In this document: one piece after another, positions 45,139-53,997 of the stretch
How positions within the stretch are numbered: the stretch's first letter is position 1
Layout: every line of letters starts with the position of its first letter
From: Roseiarcus sp963784805
GTDB taxonomy: Bacteria > Pseudomonadota > Alphaproteobacteria > Rhizobiales > Beijerinckiaceae
NCBI GenBank assembly: GCA_963784805.1
Contig: CAWASR010000028.1
Location: 248,001-312,000 of the forward strand
DNA: 64,000 nt
Direction: 5' to 3'
Made by a program: the position numbers and the translations under genes
The notes under the pieces: model-generated
What the model saw: only the letters and a program-made list of their open reading frames with translations
Database searches by the model: none
Told to the model about the DNA's origin: nothing

Positions 45139-46152
45139 TCAGATCAGCTTGGCAATCGCCACCGCCGTGTCGGCCATGCGGTTCGAGAACCCCCACTCAT
45201 TATCGTACCACGAAAGCACGCGAACAAATGAGCCGTCGATGACTTTGGTCTGATCGAGGTGAAAGATCGACGAACGGCTGTCGTGGTTGAAGTCCATCGA
45301 CACATTGGGCCTGTCGGTGTAGCCGAGAATGCCCTTGAGGGGGCCGTTGCCGTCGGCCGTGGTCTTGATCGCGTCGTTGATCTCGTCCTTGGTCGTCGGC
45401 CTTTTGGCGACGAACGTGAGGTCGACGACCGAGACGTTGGGCGTCGGCACTCGGATCGCCGAACCGTCGAGCTTGCCCTTGAGCTCCGGCAGTACAAGAC
45501 CAACCGCCTTGGCCGCGCCGGTCGTCGTCGGGATCATCGAAAGCGATGCGGCCCGCGCGCGGTAAAGATCCTTGTGCAGCGTATCGAGGGTCGGCTGATC
45601 GCCGGTATAGGAATGAATCGTGGTCATGAAGCCGCGCTCAATGCCGATCGCGTCGTTCAGCACTTTGACGACCGGCGCGAGGCAGTTGGTGGTGCACGAG
45701 GCGTTCGAGATCACCAGATGATTCTTGGTCAGCTTGTCGTGGTTGACGCCGTAAACGACGGTGAGGTCGGCGCCGTCGGAAGGCGCCGACACCACCACGC
45801 GCTTGGCGCCGGCGGTCAAATGCGCCGCGGCCTTGTCGCGAGCGTTGAAGACTCCCGTGCATTCCATCGCGATGTCGACCCCGAGCTCCTTGTGCGGCAG
45901 CTGGGTCGGATCCTTGATCGCGGTCACCTTGATCTTTTGCCCGTTGACGATGATCGAGTCGCCCTCGACCGCGACTTCGTGCGGGAACCGCCCGTGCACG
46001 CTGTCGAAGCGCAGCAGATGCGCGTTGGTCTCGACCGGCCCGAGATCGTTGACGGCGACAACCTCGATATCCTTGCGGCCCGACTCCGCGATCGCGCGCA
46101 GCACCAGCCGGCCGATGCGTCCAAATCCGTTGATCGCCACCTTCGTCGCCAT
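45139..46152 (-). CDS. gap: Glyceraldehyde-3-phosphate dehydrogenase, type I
   Basis: A 337-residue phosphorylating GAPDH. NAD loop INGFGRIGRLVLRA, catalytic SNASCTTNCLAP with C153, and C-terminal SWYDNEWGFSNRM are all present. AGGAGA precedes ATG 46152 on the minus strand. The gene lies between tkt and pgk on the same strand. Confidence 0.97.
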   Translation of the reverse strand: MATKVAINGFGRIGRLVLRAIAESGRKDIEVVAVNDLGPVETNAHLLRFDSVHGRFPHEVAVEGDSIIVNGQKIKVTAIKDPTQLPHKELGVDIAMECTGVFNARDKAAAHLTAGAKRVVVSAPSDGADLTVVYGVNHDKLTKNHLVISNASCTTNCLAPVVKVLNDAIGIERGFMTTIHSYTGDQPTLDTLHKDLYRARAASLSMIPTTTGAAKAVGLVLPELKGKLDGSAIRVPTPNVSVVDLTFVAKRPTTKDEINDAIKTTADGNGPLKGILGYTDRPNVSMDFNHDSRSSIFHLDQTKVIDGSFVRVLSWYDNEWGFSNRMADTAVAIAKLI

Positions 46153-46293
46153 TGTCGTCTCTCCTGCCGCCGGTGCCGGCTTGCCATCATCGCCGCCCGG
46201 ATCCCCCGATCCGAACGATCGCCATCCTAATGCGCCGGCTTAATGTCCGATCCAAGGCCCAAAGTCCATATCCTGATCGAGCCGCGGCGGACC

Positions 46294-48285
46294 TCAGCCG
46301 CCGAGCCGGTCGGTTGCGGCCTTAACAACCGCCTCCGGGGTAATGCCAAAGTGCTCATAGAGCGCCTTGTAAGGCGCGCTCCCGCCGTAACCGGTCATGC
46401 CGATGAACGGACCGTCGCCAATGATGGCGTCCCAACCCTGCCGAACTGCGGCCTCGACCGCGACTTTCACTTTCGCCGTGCCGATCACCGAGCGGCGATA
46501 GTCCTCCGGCTGGTCGAAGAACGCGTCCATGCACGGCACCGAGACCACGCGGGTCGCGACCCCATTGGCCTTTAGCTGGGTCTGCGCGGCGACCGCGAGC
46601 GAGACCTCCGATCCGGAGGCGAAGATCGACACCACCGCGGGCGCGGAGGCGGGAGAAATCTCGTAGGCCCCCAGCGACGACAGGTTTTCGGCGACATGGG
46701 AGCGGCGCAGCGCCGGCAAGCCTTGACGCGTGAGCGCGATGATCGACGGCGACCCCCGGCGCTCGAGCGCCGACTGCCAGCATTCGACCGTTTCGACGCT
46801 GTCGGCCGGGCGGTAGAGATACATATTCGGCATTGCGCGCAGCGACGCCAGATGCTCGACCGGCTGATGCGTCGGCCCATCCTCGCCAAGGCCGATCGAG
46901 TCGTGCGTGAACGCGTGGCAAACGCGGATTCCCATCAGCGCGGCCAGTCGCAACGACGGACGGCAATAGTCGGTGAAGATGAGGAACGACGCGCCCGAAG
47001 GGATGATGCCTCCATGCAGCGATAGGCCGTTGCACGCCGCCGCCATCCCGTGCTCGCGAATGCCCCAGTGCATGTACCGGCCGGAATAGTCGGGCGGCGT
47101 GATGTCGGGGGTCGCGGGAACTTTGGTATTGGTGGAAGGGGTGAGGTCGGCTGAACTGGTCATGAGTTCCGGGACCAGCGGCGCGATCACGGCGAGCATC
47201 GCCTCGCACGCCTTGCGGGTTGCGATTTCCGGCGCCTCCTCGGCGAGTTTGCGCTTGTAGGCGTCGATAGCCTCGTCGAATCCTTTGGGCAGATCGCCGT
47301 GGATGCGCCGTTCGAACTCAGCCCGCTCCTGCGGCTCGAGCGCTTCGAGGGTGCGGCGCCAGGCGTCATGCTGGCGCTTGCCACGCTTGCCGATCTTTCG
47401 CCAGGCGGACAGAATCTCGTCCGGCACCACGAACGGCTCGTAGGGCCAGTGTAGCGCCTCACGCGCGCCGGCGACTTCGGCTGCTCCCAACGCCTCGCCA
47501 TGCGCCTTGTTCGTTCCCGCCTTGGTCGGCGCGCCGAAGCCGATCGTCGTCTTGCAGGCGATCAGCGTGGGCTGGTCGGAACGCTTGGCGGCGCGAATGG
47601 CGCGCAGGATCGCCTTCGGGTCGTGCCCGCTAATAAGGCTCGTCTTCCACCCCGCGGAGCGAAAGCGCGCGACCTGATCGACTGAATTGGCGAGCGACAC
47701 CTTGCCGTCGATCGAAATGCCGTTGTCGTCCCAGAACACGATCAGTTTCGAGAGTTTCGCATGGCCGGCGATCCCGATCGCCTCCTGGCTGACGCCTTCC
47801 ATCAGATCGCCGTCGGAGGCGAGCACAAAAGTGTGATGATCGACGATCCCGCCAAAACGGGCGGCAAGCATCCTCTCGGCCAACGCCATGCCGACCGCGG
47901 TCGCCACCCCCTGCCCGAGCGGGCCGGTCGTTGTCTCGACCCCCAACGTATGGCCGTATTCGGGATGACCCGGCGTCTTGGAGCCGAGCTGGCGGAACGC
48001 CTTGAGGTCGTCGATCGTCAGGCCTTTTTTGCCGCCGACGCCGGTCAAATACATGAGCGCGTATAGCAGCATCGAGCCGTGGCCGGCCGACAGGACAAAG
48101 CGGTCGCGGTCCGGCCAATGAGGATCGGAGGCGTCGAATTTCAGCACGTCGCGAAAAAGGACGGTCGCGATGTCCGCCGCCCCCATCGGCAAGCCGGGGT
48201 GCCCGCTTTTGGCCTTTTCGACCGCATCGACGGCGAGAAAGCGGATCGCGTTCGCCATTGAATCGTGCGCCGGGCTTGCCGCCAT
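46294..48285 (-). CDS. tkt: Transketolase
   Basis: A 663-residue thiamine-diphosphate enzyme that exchanges two-carbon units among sugar phosphates. Landmarks: KSGHPGLPMGAADIATVLF, SAGHGSMLLYAL, GHTLGVETTTGPLGQG, SDGDLMEGVSQEA and the second-domain GIREHGMAAACNG. GGGAGA precedes ATG 48285. It is the first gene of the tkt-gap-pgk run and supplies or uses the xylulose 5-phosphate that the phosphoketolase splits. Confidence 0.97.
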   Translation of the reverse strand: MAASPAHDSMANAIRFLAVDAVEKAKSGHPGLPMGAADIATVLFRDVLKFDASDPHWPDRDRFVLSAGHGSMLLYALMYLTGVGGKKGLTIDDLKAFRQLGSKTPGHPEYGHTLGVETTTGPLGQGVATAVGMALAERMLAARFGGIVDHHTFVLASDGDLMEGVSQEAIGIAGHAKLSKLIVFWDDNGISIDGKVSLANSVDQVARFRSAGWKTSLISGHDPKAILRAIRAAKRSDQPTLIACKTTIGFGAPTKAGTNKAHGEALGAAEVAGAREALHWPYEPFVVPDEILSAWRKIGKRGKRQHDAWRRTLEALEPQERAEFERRIHGDLPKGFDEAIDAYKRKLAEEAPEIATRKACEAMLAVIAPLVPELMTSSADLTPSTNTKVPATPDITPPDYSGRYMHWGIREHGMAAACNGLSLHGGIIPSGASFLIFTDYCRPSLRLAALMGIRVCHAFTHDSIGLGEDGPTHQPVEHLASLRAMPNMYLYRPADSVETVECWQSALERRGSPSIIALTRQGLPALRRSHVAENLSSLGAYEISPASAPAVVSIFASGSEVSLAVAAQTQLKANGVATRVVSVPCMDAFFDQPEDYRRSVIGTAKVKVAVEAAVRQGWDAIIGDGPFIGMTGYGGSAPYKALYEHFGITPEAVVKAATDRLGG

Positions 48286-48488
48286 GGAAGGTCTCCCTCG
48301 CTCAAAGCGCTCTCGGGTCGCTCCCGGACCGCCAGCGGGAGGTCTGATAGGGGTTGCGCGCGGAAGCTGTCAATCGCCCCAGGGCGCGCCGCCGGTCGTG
48401 GGCGGCGAGGCGGGGACCCACGCGATCTTGCGGTTTCCCTGCGAGCCTTGCCGTGACATAACGCCATTCAAAGCAGGAACTGATCGCG

Positions 48489-48704
48489 ATGAACAGAATG
48501 GATAGGCGGCCTGGCGATGCGGGCGAGGCGAAAGTCGAGTTTCTCGACGGCGACATACGAATTGTGCGCCCGGGCGCCTATGTGCCCTGCGCCGTCACCG
48601 GCCAACCGATCCCGCTCGACGAGCTGCGCTATTGGAGCGTCGACCGGCAGGAGGCCTATGCGAGCCCGGCCGCTTCGATGAAGCGCGAAACCGAGCGCCG
48701 TTAG
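48489..48704 (+). CDS. DUF2093 protein
   Basis: A 71-residue acidic/basic protein with KVEFLDGDIRIVRPGAYV, then CAVTGQPIPLDELRYWSV, the core of DUF2093, a small family I know mainly from Alphaproteobacteria. A second ATG three codons in (48498) is an alternative start. Function unknown. It is divergent from tkt across ~200 nt. Confidence 0.85.
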   Translation: MNRMDRRPGDAGEAKVEFLDGDIRIVRPGAYVPCAVTGQPIPLDELRYWSVDRQEAYASPAASMKRETERR

Positions 48705-48722
48705 CGGCCGCGCGGCGCCAAC

Positions 48723-48968
48723 CTAGAACATGCCCCTCCCCGCGCTTTGCCCAAGCATGCCAAGCATAAGCAGCGCATAGACCGAAACCATCGTCACGCG
48801 AAGCCAATGGGAATTCAGCAGCAGTAGGTAGCGCTCGCGCAACAATGCGCCGTTCGGCCCTTCCAGGCGCGCCATCAGCGGACCCCACCATATCGCCGTG
48901 AGCGGCGGCGATGCGGCGGCCATCCCGCCGACTGCGCACTTCTGGACTTTTTGCAAGACGCGCCGCAT
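48723..48968 (-). CDS. Small protein with one membrane segment, hypothetical
   Basis: An 81-residue frame with a basic N-terminus and one hydrophobic stretch near the C-terminus (WLRVTMVSVYALLMLGMLG). No family recognised and no clear ribosome site. It fits neatly between two supported genes without overlap, the main reason to list it. It may be chance coding in GC-rich DNA. Confidence 0.35.
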   Translation of the reverse strand: MRRVLQKVQKCAVGGMAAASPPLTAIWWGPLMARLEGPNGALLRERYLLLLNSHWLRVTMVSVYALLMLGMLGQSAGRGMF

Positions 48969-49046
48969 TGCGCCGCTCTACGCCGACTGGCGCCAACGAC
49001 CGGCGCCTAGATTTCGATTCTACTCCGTGGGCCAAGGGAGCGGCCG

Positions 49047-49490
49047 ATGATCGAATGGTTCGAAGACCTCACTCTCGGCATGCGCTTTAGGAGCCCCGAG
49101 AGGCGCGTCACGCGCGAAGACATCAAGAGATTCGCGGCGGAATTCGATCCCCAGCCTTACCATCTCGATGAAGCCGCTGCCGAACAGTCGATGTTCAAAG
49201 GCCTTGCCGCATCGGGCTGGCACACTGCGGCGATCGCGATGCGCCTGTCGGTCGAAGCGCGGCCGTTCGGGCCGCACCCGCTTCTCGGGCTCGGCGTCGA
49301 CGAACTGCGGTGGCTTGCCCCGCTGCGCCCGGACGATGCGATTCATCTTGAAGGCGAGGTCGTCGAGCTCACGCCGTCACGGTCAAAGCCGCAAGGGATC
49401 GCGAGGATCAAGTGGACGGCGTTCAACCAGCGCGGCGAGCCGGTCTACACCTTCACGCCGATCGGGATCGTGCCGCGCCGCCCCGCTTGA
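49047..49490 (+). CDS. MaoC-family hydratase-like protein
   Basis: A 147-residue hot-dog-fold protein. YHLDEAAAEQSMFKGLAASG contains the Asp and the downstream Gly-rich turn usual in MaoC-type (R)-specific enoyl-CoA hydratases, although the catalytic His is shifted into QPYHLDE as in the larger family. GGAG sites precede ATG 49047. It may hydrate an acyl-CoA substrate and is near the beta-oxidation operon. Its stop is 9 nt from the decayed binding-protein remnant on the other strand. Confidence 0.85.
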   Translation: MIEWFEDLTLGMRFRSPERRVTREDIKRFAAEFDPQPYHLDEAAAEQSMFKGLAASGWHTAAIAMRLSVEARPFGPHPLLGLGVDELRWLAPLRPDDAIHLEGEVVELTPSRSKPQGIARIKWTAFNQRGEPVYTFTPIGIVPRRPA

Positions 49491-49499
49491 CCGGCGCGC

Positions 49500-49757
49500 G
49501 ATCTTCCCATCGCGCAGCGCCTGGAGCCGGGCGTCGGCGGAAAGCGGGACCGGCTCAACTCCGGTCGGATCGCCAAAAGTGGCGGCGGCGAGGGCGCGGC
49601 GGACTTCAGCGTCGAAGCCCGTCCAGACTCCGCGCTGGTCGACGAACGAGAATCCGGGCGATCCCTCGTTGACCCCGCGGATCAAGGCGCCCCGGGCCTT
49701 GACCTGCGTCAAGATCGGCGACGCGCCGTAGGCGGCGGTCGCCGCGGTCATCGCCAC
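49500..49757 (-). pseudogene. Truncated general amino-acid-binding protein (AapJ-like) remnant
   Basis: The minus strand encodes a likely signal sequence end (AATAAYGASP) and the first ~70 mature residues of an AapJ-type periplasmic binding protein: GVNEGSPGFSFVD, GVWTGFDAE and VPLSADARLQALRDGKI. Similarity stops abruptly at GKI, 10 nt before the end of maoC on the opposite strand; a full protein would need ~260 more residues. The two Cys normally found after AL(I/V) and in the DVDxCRA motif are both Arg here. It is a decayed 5' fragment, probably left by a deletion. Confidence 0.75.
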
Positions 49758-49957
49758 GACAAGCGCCGGATCTTCGGGGCAGGCCTTCTTGCGGGCGGCG
49801 TTTGGCTGCTGGCGACGGCATTGCGTTAGGCGCAGTCGCTTGAAGATTCTGCTTGCAACAGGCGCGAAGATAGTTCATATATGAACTTTCCCGCAGCCGG
49901 TTCCAGCGGCGGGCGGTCGCTTGTGGGCGGGATATTCGCGACATTTCGGAGCAGACA

Positions 49958-51748
49958 ATGCCGACATACAGGGCGCCGGTCAGCGACACCGTTTTCCTGC
50001 TGAGCGACGTTTTCGACTACGCCAAATATGCGAACGCTCCGGGTTTCTCCGATGCGCCGCTCGACGTGGTCGAGGCGGTGCTGACCGAGGGCGCGAAGTT
50101 CGTCGAGGAGGTCGTCCAGCCGCTCAACCGCATCGGCGACATCGAGGGCTGCACCCGCCACGACGACGGCAGCGTGACAACGCCGAAAGGCTTCAAAGAC
50201 GCCTATAAGGCGCTGGTCGGGGGCGGCTGGGTCGGGCTGGCGGGCGACCCGGCCTACGGCGGCCAGGGACTGCCGGCGTTTCTCGCGGTTCTGTTCAGCG
50301 AATACGAATATTCCGCCAATGTCGCCTTCTCGATGTACCCCGGGCTGACCAACGGCGCGGTCGCCGCGCTGACGGTCCATGCCGACGAGGAGCTGAAGTC
50401 CCGCTATCTGCCGAAGATGACCACCGGCGAATGGACGGGCACGATGGACCTGACGGAGCCCCATTGCGGGACCGATCTCGGCCTGATCAAGACCCGCGCG
50501 GTTCCCCAGGCCGACGGCTCCTACGCCATCACCGGCCAGAAAATCTTCATTTCCTCCGGCGAGCATGACCTAGCCAACAACATCGTCCATCTAGCGCTTG
50601 CGCGGATCGAAGGGGCGCCGGCTGGGGTCAAGGGAATTTCCCTGTTCCTCGTGCCAAAGTTCCTACCCGGCGCCGAAGGCGGCCTCGGCGTCCGCAACGG
50701 CGTCGTCTGCGGCTCGATCGAGCACAAGATGGGCATTCACGGCAACGCGACCGCGCTCCTCAACTATGACGGCGCCAAGGGCTGGCTGGTCGGCGAGCCG
50801 CATCGGGGTCTCCACGCGATGTTCGTGATGATGAACGGCGCGCGGCTCGGCGTCGCGGTCCAGGGTCTGGCGGTTTCCGAGGTCGCCTACCAGAACGCCG
50901 CCGCCTACGCCAAGGACCGGCGCCAGGGCCGCTCGCTGAAAGGGCCGGCGGAGCCCGACAAGCCGGCGGACCTGCTGCTGGTCCATCCCGACGTGCGCCG
51001 GATGCTGCTCGAAATCCGCGCCTTCAACGAAGCGGCGCGAGCGCTGATGATCTGGGTCGCCTTGGCGCAGGACGAGAGCCGTCATGCGCCGGACGCCAAC
51101 GCGCGGCGGGCGGCGGAAGACCGCCTCGGTCTGATGACGCCGGTCATCAAGGGCGTCTTCACCGACTACGGATTCGCCAACGCCGTCAAGGCGCAGCAGG
51201 TGCTCGGCGGCCACGGCTACATCGCCGAATGGGGCATGGAGCAGTTCGTCCGCGACGCGCGCATCGCCATGATCTACGAAGGCGCCAACGGCGTGCAGGC
51301 GCTCGACCTGGTCGCGCGCAAATTGCCCAAGGACGGCAGCCGCGCGCTGATGGCCTTCCTTGGAGAAGCATCGCAATTCGTCGAGGAGGCGAAGGCCGAC
51401 GCCGCGCTGGCGCCCTATCTGGCCGGGCTGCAAGCCGCGCTCGGCCATCTGCAGCAGGCCAGCCTTTGGCTGTCGCGCAACGCGATCGCCAATCCAGAGA
51501 ACGCCGGCGCGGCCTCGACCGACTTCATGCATCTTTTCGGGCTGACCGCGCTCGCCTATATGTGGGCGCGGATCGTCAAGGCGGTGCTGGCTCGCCAGGC
51601 CCGAGGCCAGAGCAATCCGGCGCTCGACGCCAAATTGACCCTCGCCAGGTTCTTCAGCGAGCGTATGCTGCCGGAAACGGCGGCGCAGCTGGCGCGGATC
51701 AGCTCCGGCGCCGCGACCTTGATGGCGCTGCCGGCGGAAGCGTTTTGA
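49958..51748 (+). CDS. Acyl-CoA dehydrogenase (long, C-terminal extension)
   Basis: A 596-residue FAD enzyme for the first step of beta-oxidation. Central motifs: WTGTMDLTEPHCGTDLG (FAD/substrate binding), ITGQKIFISSGEHD, and IAMIYEGANGVQALDL, whose Glu is the likely catalytic base. The extra C-terminal domain fits the ~600-residue family often found beside thiolase and FadB genes. GGAG 7 nt upstream supports ATG 49958. It heads an operon with GFA, thiolase, cupin and FadJ genes. Confidence 0.93.
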   Translation: MPTYRAPVSDTVFLLSDVFDYAKYANAPGFSDAPLDVVEAVLTEGAKFVEEVVQPLNRIGDIEGCTRHDDGSVTTPKGFKDAYKALVGGGWVGLAGDPAYGGQGLPAFLAVLFSEYEYSANVAFSMYPGLTNGAVAALTVHADEELKSRYLPKMTTGEWTGTMDLTEPHCGTDLGLIKTRAVPQADGSYAITGQKIFISSGEHDLANNIVHLALARIEGAPAGVKGISLFLVPKFLPGAEGGLGVRNGVVCGSIEHKMGIHGNATALLNYDGAKGWLVGEPHRGLHAMFVMMNGARLGVAVQGLAVSEVAYQNAAAYAKDRRQGRSLKGPAEPDKPADLLLVHPDVRRMLLEIRAFNEAARALMIWVALAQDESRHAPDANARRAAEDRLGLMTPVIKGVFTDYGFANAVKAQQVLGGHGYIAEWGMEQFVRDARIAMIYEGANGVQALDLVARKLPKDGSRALMAFLGEASQFVEEAKADAALAPYLAGLQAALGHLQQASLWLSRNAIANPENAGAASTDFMHLFGLTALAYMWARIVKAVLARQARGQSNPALDAKLTLARFFSERMLPETAAQLARISSGAATLMALPAEAF

Positions 51749-51782
51749 CGGACGCAGGCGAGTTGAAGGGAGGTTTCGGGCG

Positions 51783-52250
51783 ATGGGCGCAAGCGAGGCG
51801 CGGGATGGCTTGACCGGTGGCTGCCAATGCGGCGCGGTGCGCTATCGCATAAACGCGGAGCCTCGCGGGACCAACGTTTGCCATTGCCGAATGTGCCAGA
51901 AGGCGAGCGGCGGACCGTTTATGGCGTTCTGGGGCGTGCCGACCGATCGACTGGTCTGGACATGCGGGGCGCCGAAGGTATTCGCCAGTTCGGCGATCGC
52001 CGAGCGCGGCTTCTGCGCCGACTGCGGCACGCCGCTGACCTACCGGCTCCTCGATCGCGACCGTATCTCGGTCACGATCGGCAGCCTCGATGAGCCGGCC
52101 GACGCAGCGCCAGCGATGCAATACGGCGTCGAGTCCAGGTTTCCCTGGCTCGACGGCCTTTCCGCCTTGCCGGCGCGAGAAACCAGCGAATGGCTGAATG
52201 TCGACGCCGCGGCGCTCGGCAGCCGCCAGCACCCCGATTTCGACGCCTGA
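51783..52250 (+). CDS. GFA-family zinc protein
   Basis: A 155-residue CENP-V/GFA fold protein. Three Cys groups that bind two zinc ions are intact: GGCQCGAVRY, CHCRMCQKAS and FCADCGTPL. The family is named for glutathione-dependent formaldehyde activation, but most members have no proven function. It is the second gene of the beta-oxidation operon. Confidence 0.9.
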   Translation: MGASEARDGLTGGCQCGAVRYRINAEPRGTNVCHCRMCQKASGGPFMAFWGVPTDRLVWTCGAPKVFASSAIAERGFCADCGTPLTYRLLDRDRISVTIGSLDEPADAAPAMQYGVESRFPWLDGLSALPARETSEWLNVDAAALGSRQHPDFDA

Positions 52251-52286
52251 ACGCCAACGGCGGCTCATGCCGCAGGGAGATCAAGC

Positions 52287-53495
52287 ATGGCCGACGCATT
52301 CATCTATGATCACGTGCGCACGCCGCGCGGACGCGGCAAGCCGGACGGCTCGCTGCATACCGCGACCACACTGCGTCTGGCGGCGACGGCGCTGAAGGCG
52401 ATCAAGGATCGCAATCATCTCGACCCCGGTCAGGTCGACGACGTCGTGATGGGCTGCGTCGATCCGGTCGGCGAGGCGGGCGGCGACATCGCCCGCATGG
52501 GCGCGCTCGCCGCCGGCTACGGCGATTCGGTGCCGGGCGTGCAGATCAACCGGTTTTGCGCCTCGGGACTCGACTCGGTCAATTTCGCCGCCGCGCAGGT
52601 GATGAGCGGCCAGCATGACATGACGATCGGCGGCGGCGTCGAATCGATGAGCCGGGTCGGCATCGGCGCTTCCGGCGGCGCGTGGCCGGCCGATCCATCG
52701 CTGGCGATTCCCGCCTACTTCATGCCGCAGGGCGTATCGGCGGACCTCATGGCCACGAAATACGGCTTCTCCCGCGACGACGTCGACGCCTACGCGGTCG
52801 AATCGCAGAAGCGCGCCGCCGCGGCCTGGAAGGCTGGCCATTTCAAGAACTCGATCGCCCCGGTCAACGACGTCAACGGCTTGCCGCTGCTCGATCACGA
52901 CGAACACATGCGCCCGGCGACCGACATGCAGTCGCTCGCTTCGCTCAAGCCCGCGTTCGTGATCCCCGGCGAGCAGGGCGGATTCGACGCGGTGGCGCTG
53001 CAGGCCCATCCCGAGGTCGAGCGTATTATCCATGTCCACCATGCCGGCAATTCGTCTGGCATCGTCGACGGCGCCGCCGCGGTGCTCCTGGGTTCGCGCG
53101 AGGCCGGCGCAAAGGCCGGCCTGAGGCCGCGAGCGCGCATCCGCGCCTTCGCCAACATCGGCTCGGAGCCAGCGATCATGCTGACCGGCCCGGTCGACGT
53201 GACCAGAAAAGTGCTGGCGCGCTCCGGCATGAGTCTTGGCGACATCGACCTGTTCGAAATCAACGAGGCCTTCGCCTCGGTCGTGCTGCGCTTCATGCAG
53301 GCGTTCGACCTCGAAGCGGACAAGGTCAATGTCAATGGCGGCGCGATCGCGATGGGCCATCCGCTCGGCGCGACCGGCGCGATGATTCTCGGAACCGCGC
53401 TCGACGAACTCGAGCGAACCGGCAAGGGCGCAGCCCTCATCACTCTTTGCATCGGCGGCGGCATGGGCACCGCCACCATCATCGAGCGGGTGTGA
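52287..53495 (+). CDS. Acetyl-CoA acyltransferase (thiolase)
   Basis: A 402-residue thiolase. Active-site Cys C91 in NRFCASGLDSV, the catalytic His in GGAIAMGHPLGATGA and the second Cys in CIGGGMGTA are all present. It cleaves 3-ketoacyl-CoA in beta-oxidation. The product context (FadJ-type partner and acyl-CoA dehydrogenase) suggests the FadA role rather than PHB synthesis. The cupin gene starts within its stop codon. Confidence 0.94.
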   Translation: MADAFIYDHVRTPRGRGKPDGSLHTATTLRLAATALKAIKDRNHLDPGQVDDVVMGCVDPVGEAGGDIARMGALAAGYGDSVPGVQINRFCASGLDSVNFAAAQVMSGQHDMTIGGGVESMSRVGIGASGGAWPADPSLAIPAYFMPQGVSADLMATKYGFSRDDVDAYAVESQKRAAAAWKAGHFKNSIAPVNDVNGLPLLDHDEHMRPATDMQSLASLKPAFVIPGEQGGFDAVALQAHPEVERIIHVHHAGNSSGIVDGAAAVLLGSREAGAKAGLRPRARIRAFANIGSEPAIMLTGPVDVTRKVLARSGMSLGDIDLFEINEAFASVVLRFMQAFDLEADKVNVNGGAIAMGHPLGATGAMILGTALDELERTGKGAALITLCIGGGMGTATIIERV

Positions 53496-53959
53496 CCGTT
53501 GTGCCTAAAATCGACATAGACGAACTGCCGGTGGATTCGCGCCCAGGATATCCGCCGCCCCATGACAGGCTTGTCGGCGGCTGCTCGCGCAAACGCTTGG
53601 GTCACGCCGCGGGTCTCGACCAGTTCGACGTCAATCTGGCTACCCTCGCACCGGGCGCCGCCTCGGCCCTGCGTCATTGGCACGACCTGGAAGACGAGTT
53701 CGTGTACGTGCTCGATGGCGAACTTGTTCTCATCGAGGACGAGGGCGAGACCGTGATCCGCAGCGGCGACGCCGCCGCCTTCAAGGCGGGCGTTGCGAAT
53801 GGGCACCACCTCGTTAATCGTTCGCGCCGCAGGGCTGTCTATTTCGAAATCGGCTCACGCCGTCCGGGCGATATCGTCCATTACGTCGACGTCGATCTCG
53901 CGCTCACGGCGACAGACGCCGGCGCCAGATTTACCCGCAAGGACGGCTCGCCTGTCTGA
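53492..53959 (+). CDS. Cupin-domain protein in beta-oxidation operon
   Basis: About 155 residues with one cupin barrel: RHWHDLEDEFVYVLDGE (motif 1 with two His and Glu) and GVANGHHLVNRS (motif 2 with His). GTG 53492 overlaps the thiolase stop as GTGA; GTG 53501 is the alternative. Similar cupins bind a metal and a small ligand, function unknown. Tight coupling to thiolase implies coexpression with fatty-acid breakdown. Confidence 0.85.
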   Translation: MTVVPKIDIDELPVDSRPGYPPPHDRLVGGCSRKRLGHAAGLDQFDVNLATLAPGAASALRHWHDLEDEFVYVLDGELVLIEDEGETVIRSGDAAAFKAGVANGHHLVNRSRRRAVYFEIGSRRPGDIVHYVDVDLALTATDAGARFTRKDGSPV

Positions 53960-53997
53960 CGCGCCGTTCCCATCTTGACCGACAAACGAGAGCTCCG

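Noticed and set aside
43458..45242. 594-codon plus-strand frame opposite pgk
   Set aside because: Antisense of pgk and the ferredoxin-like gene, Arg/Asp-rich, no motif.
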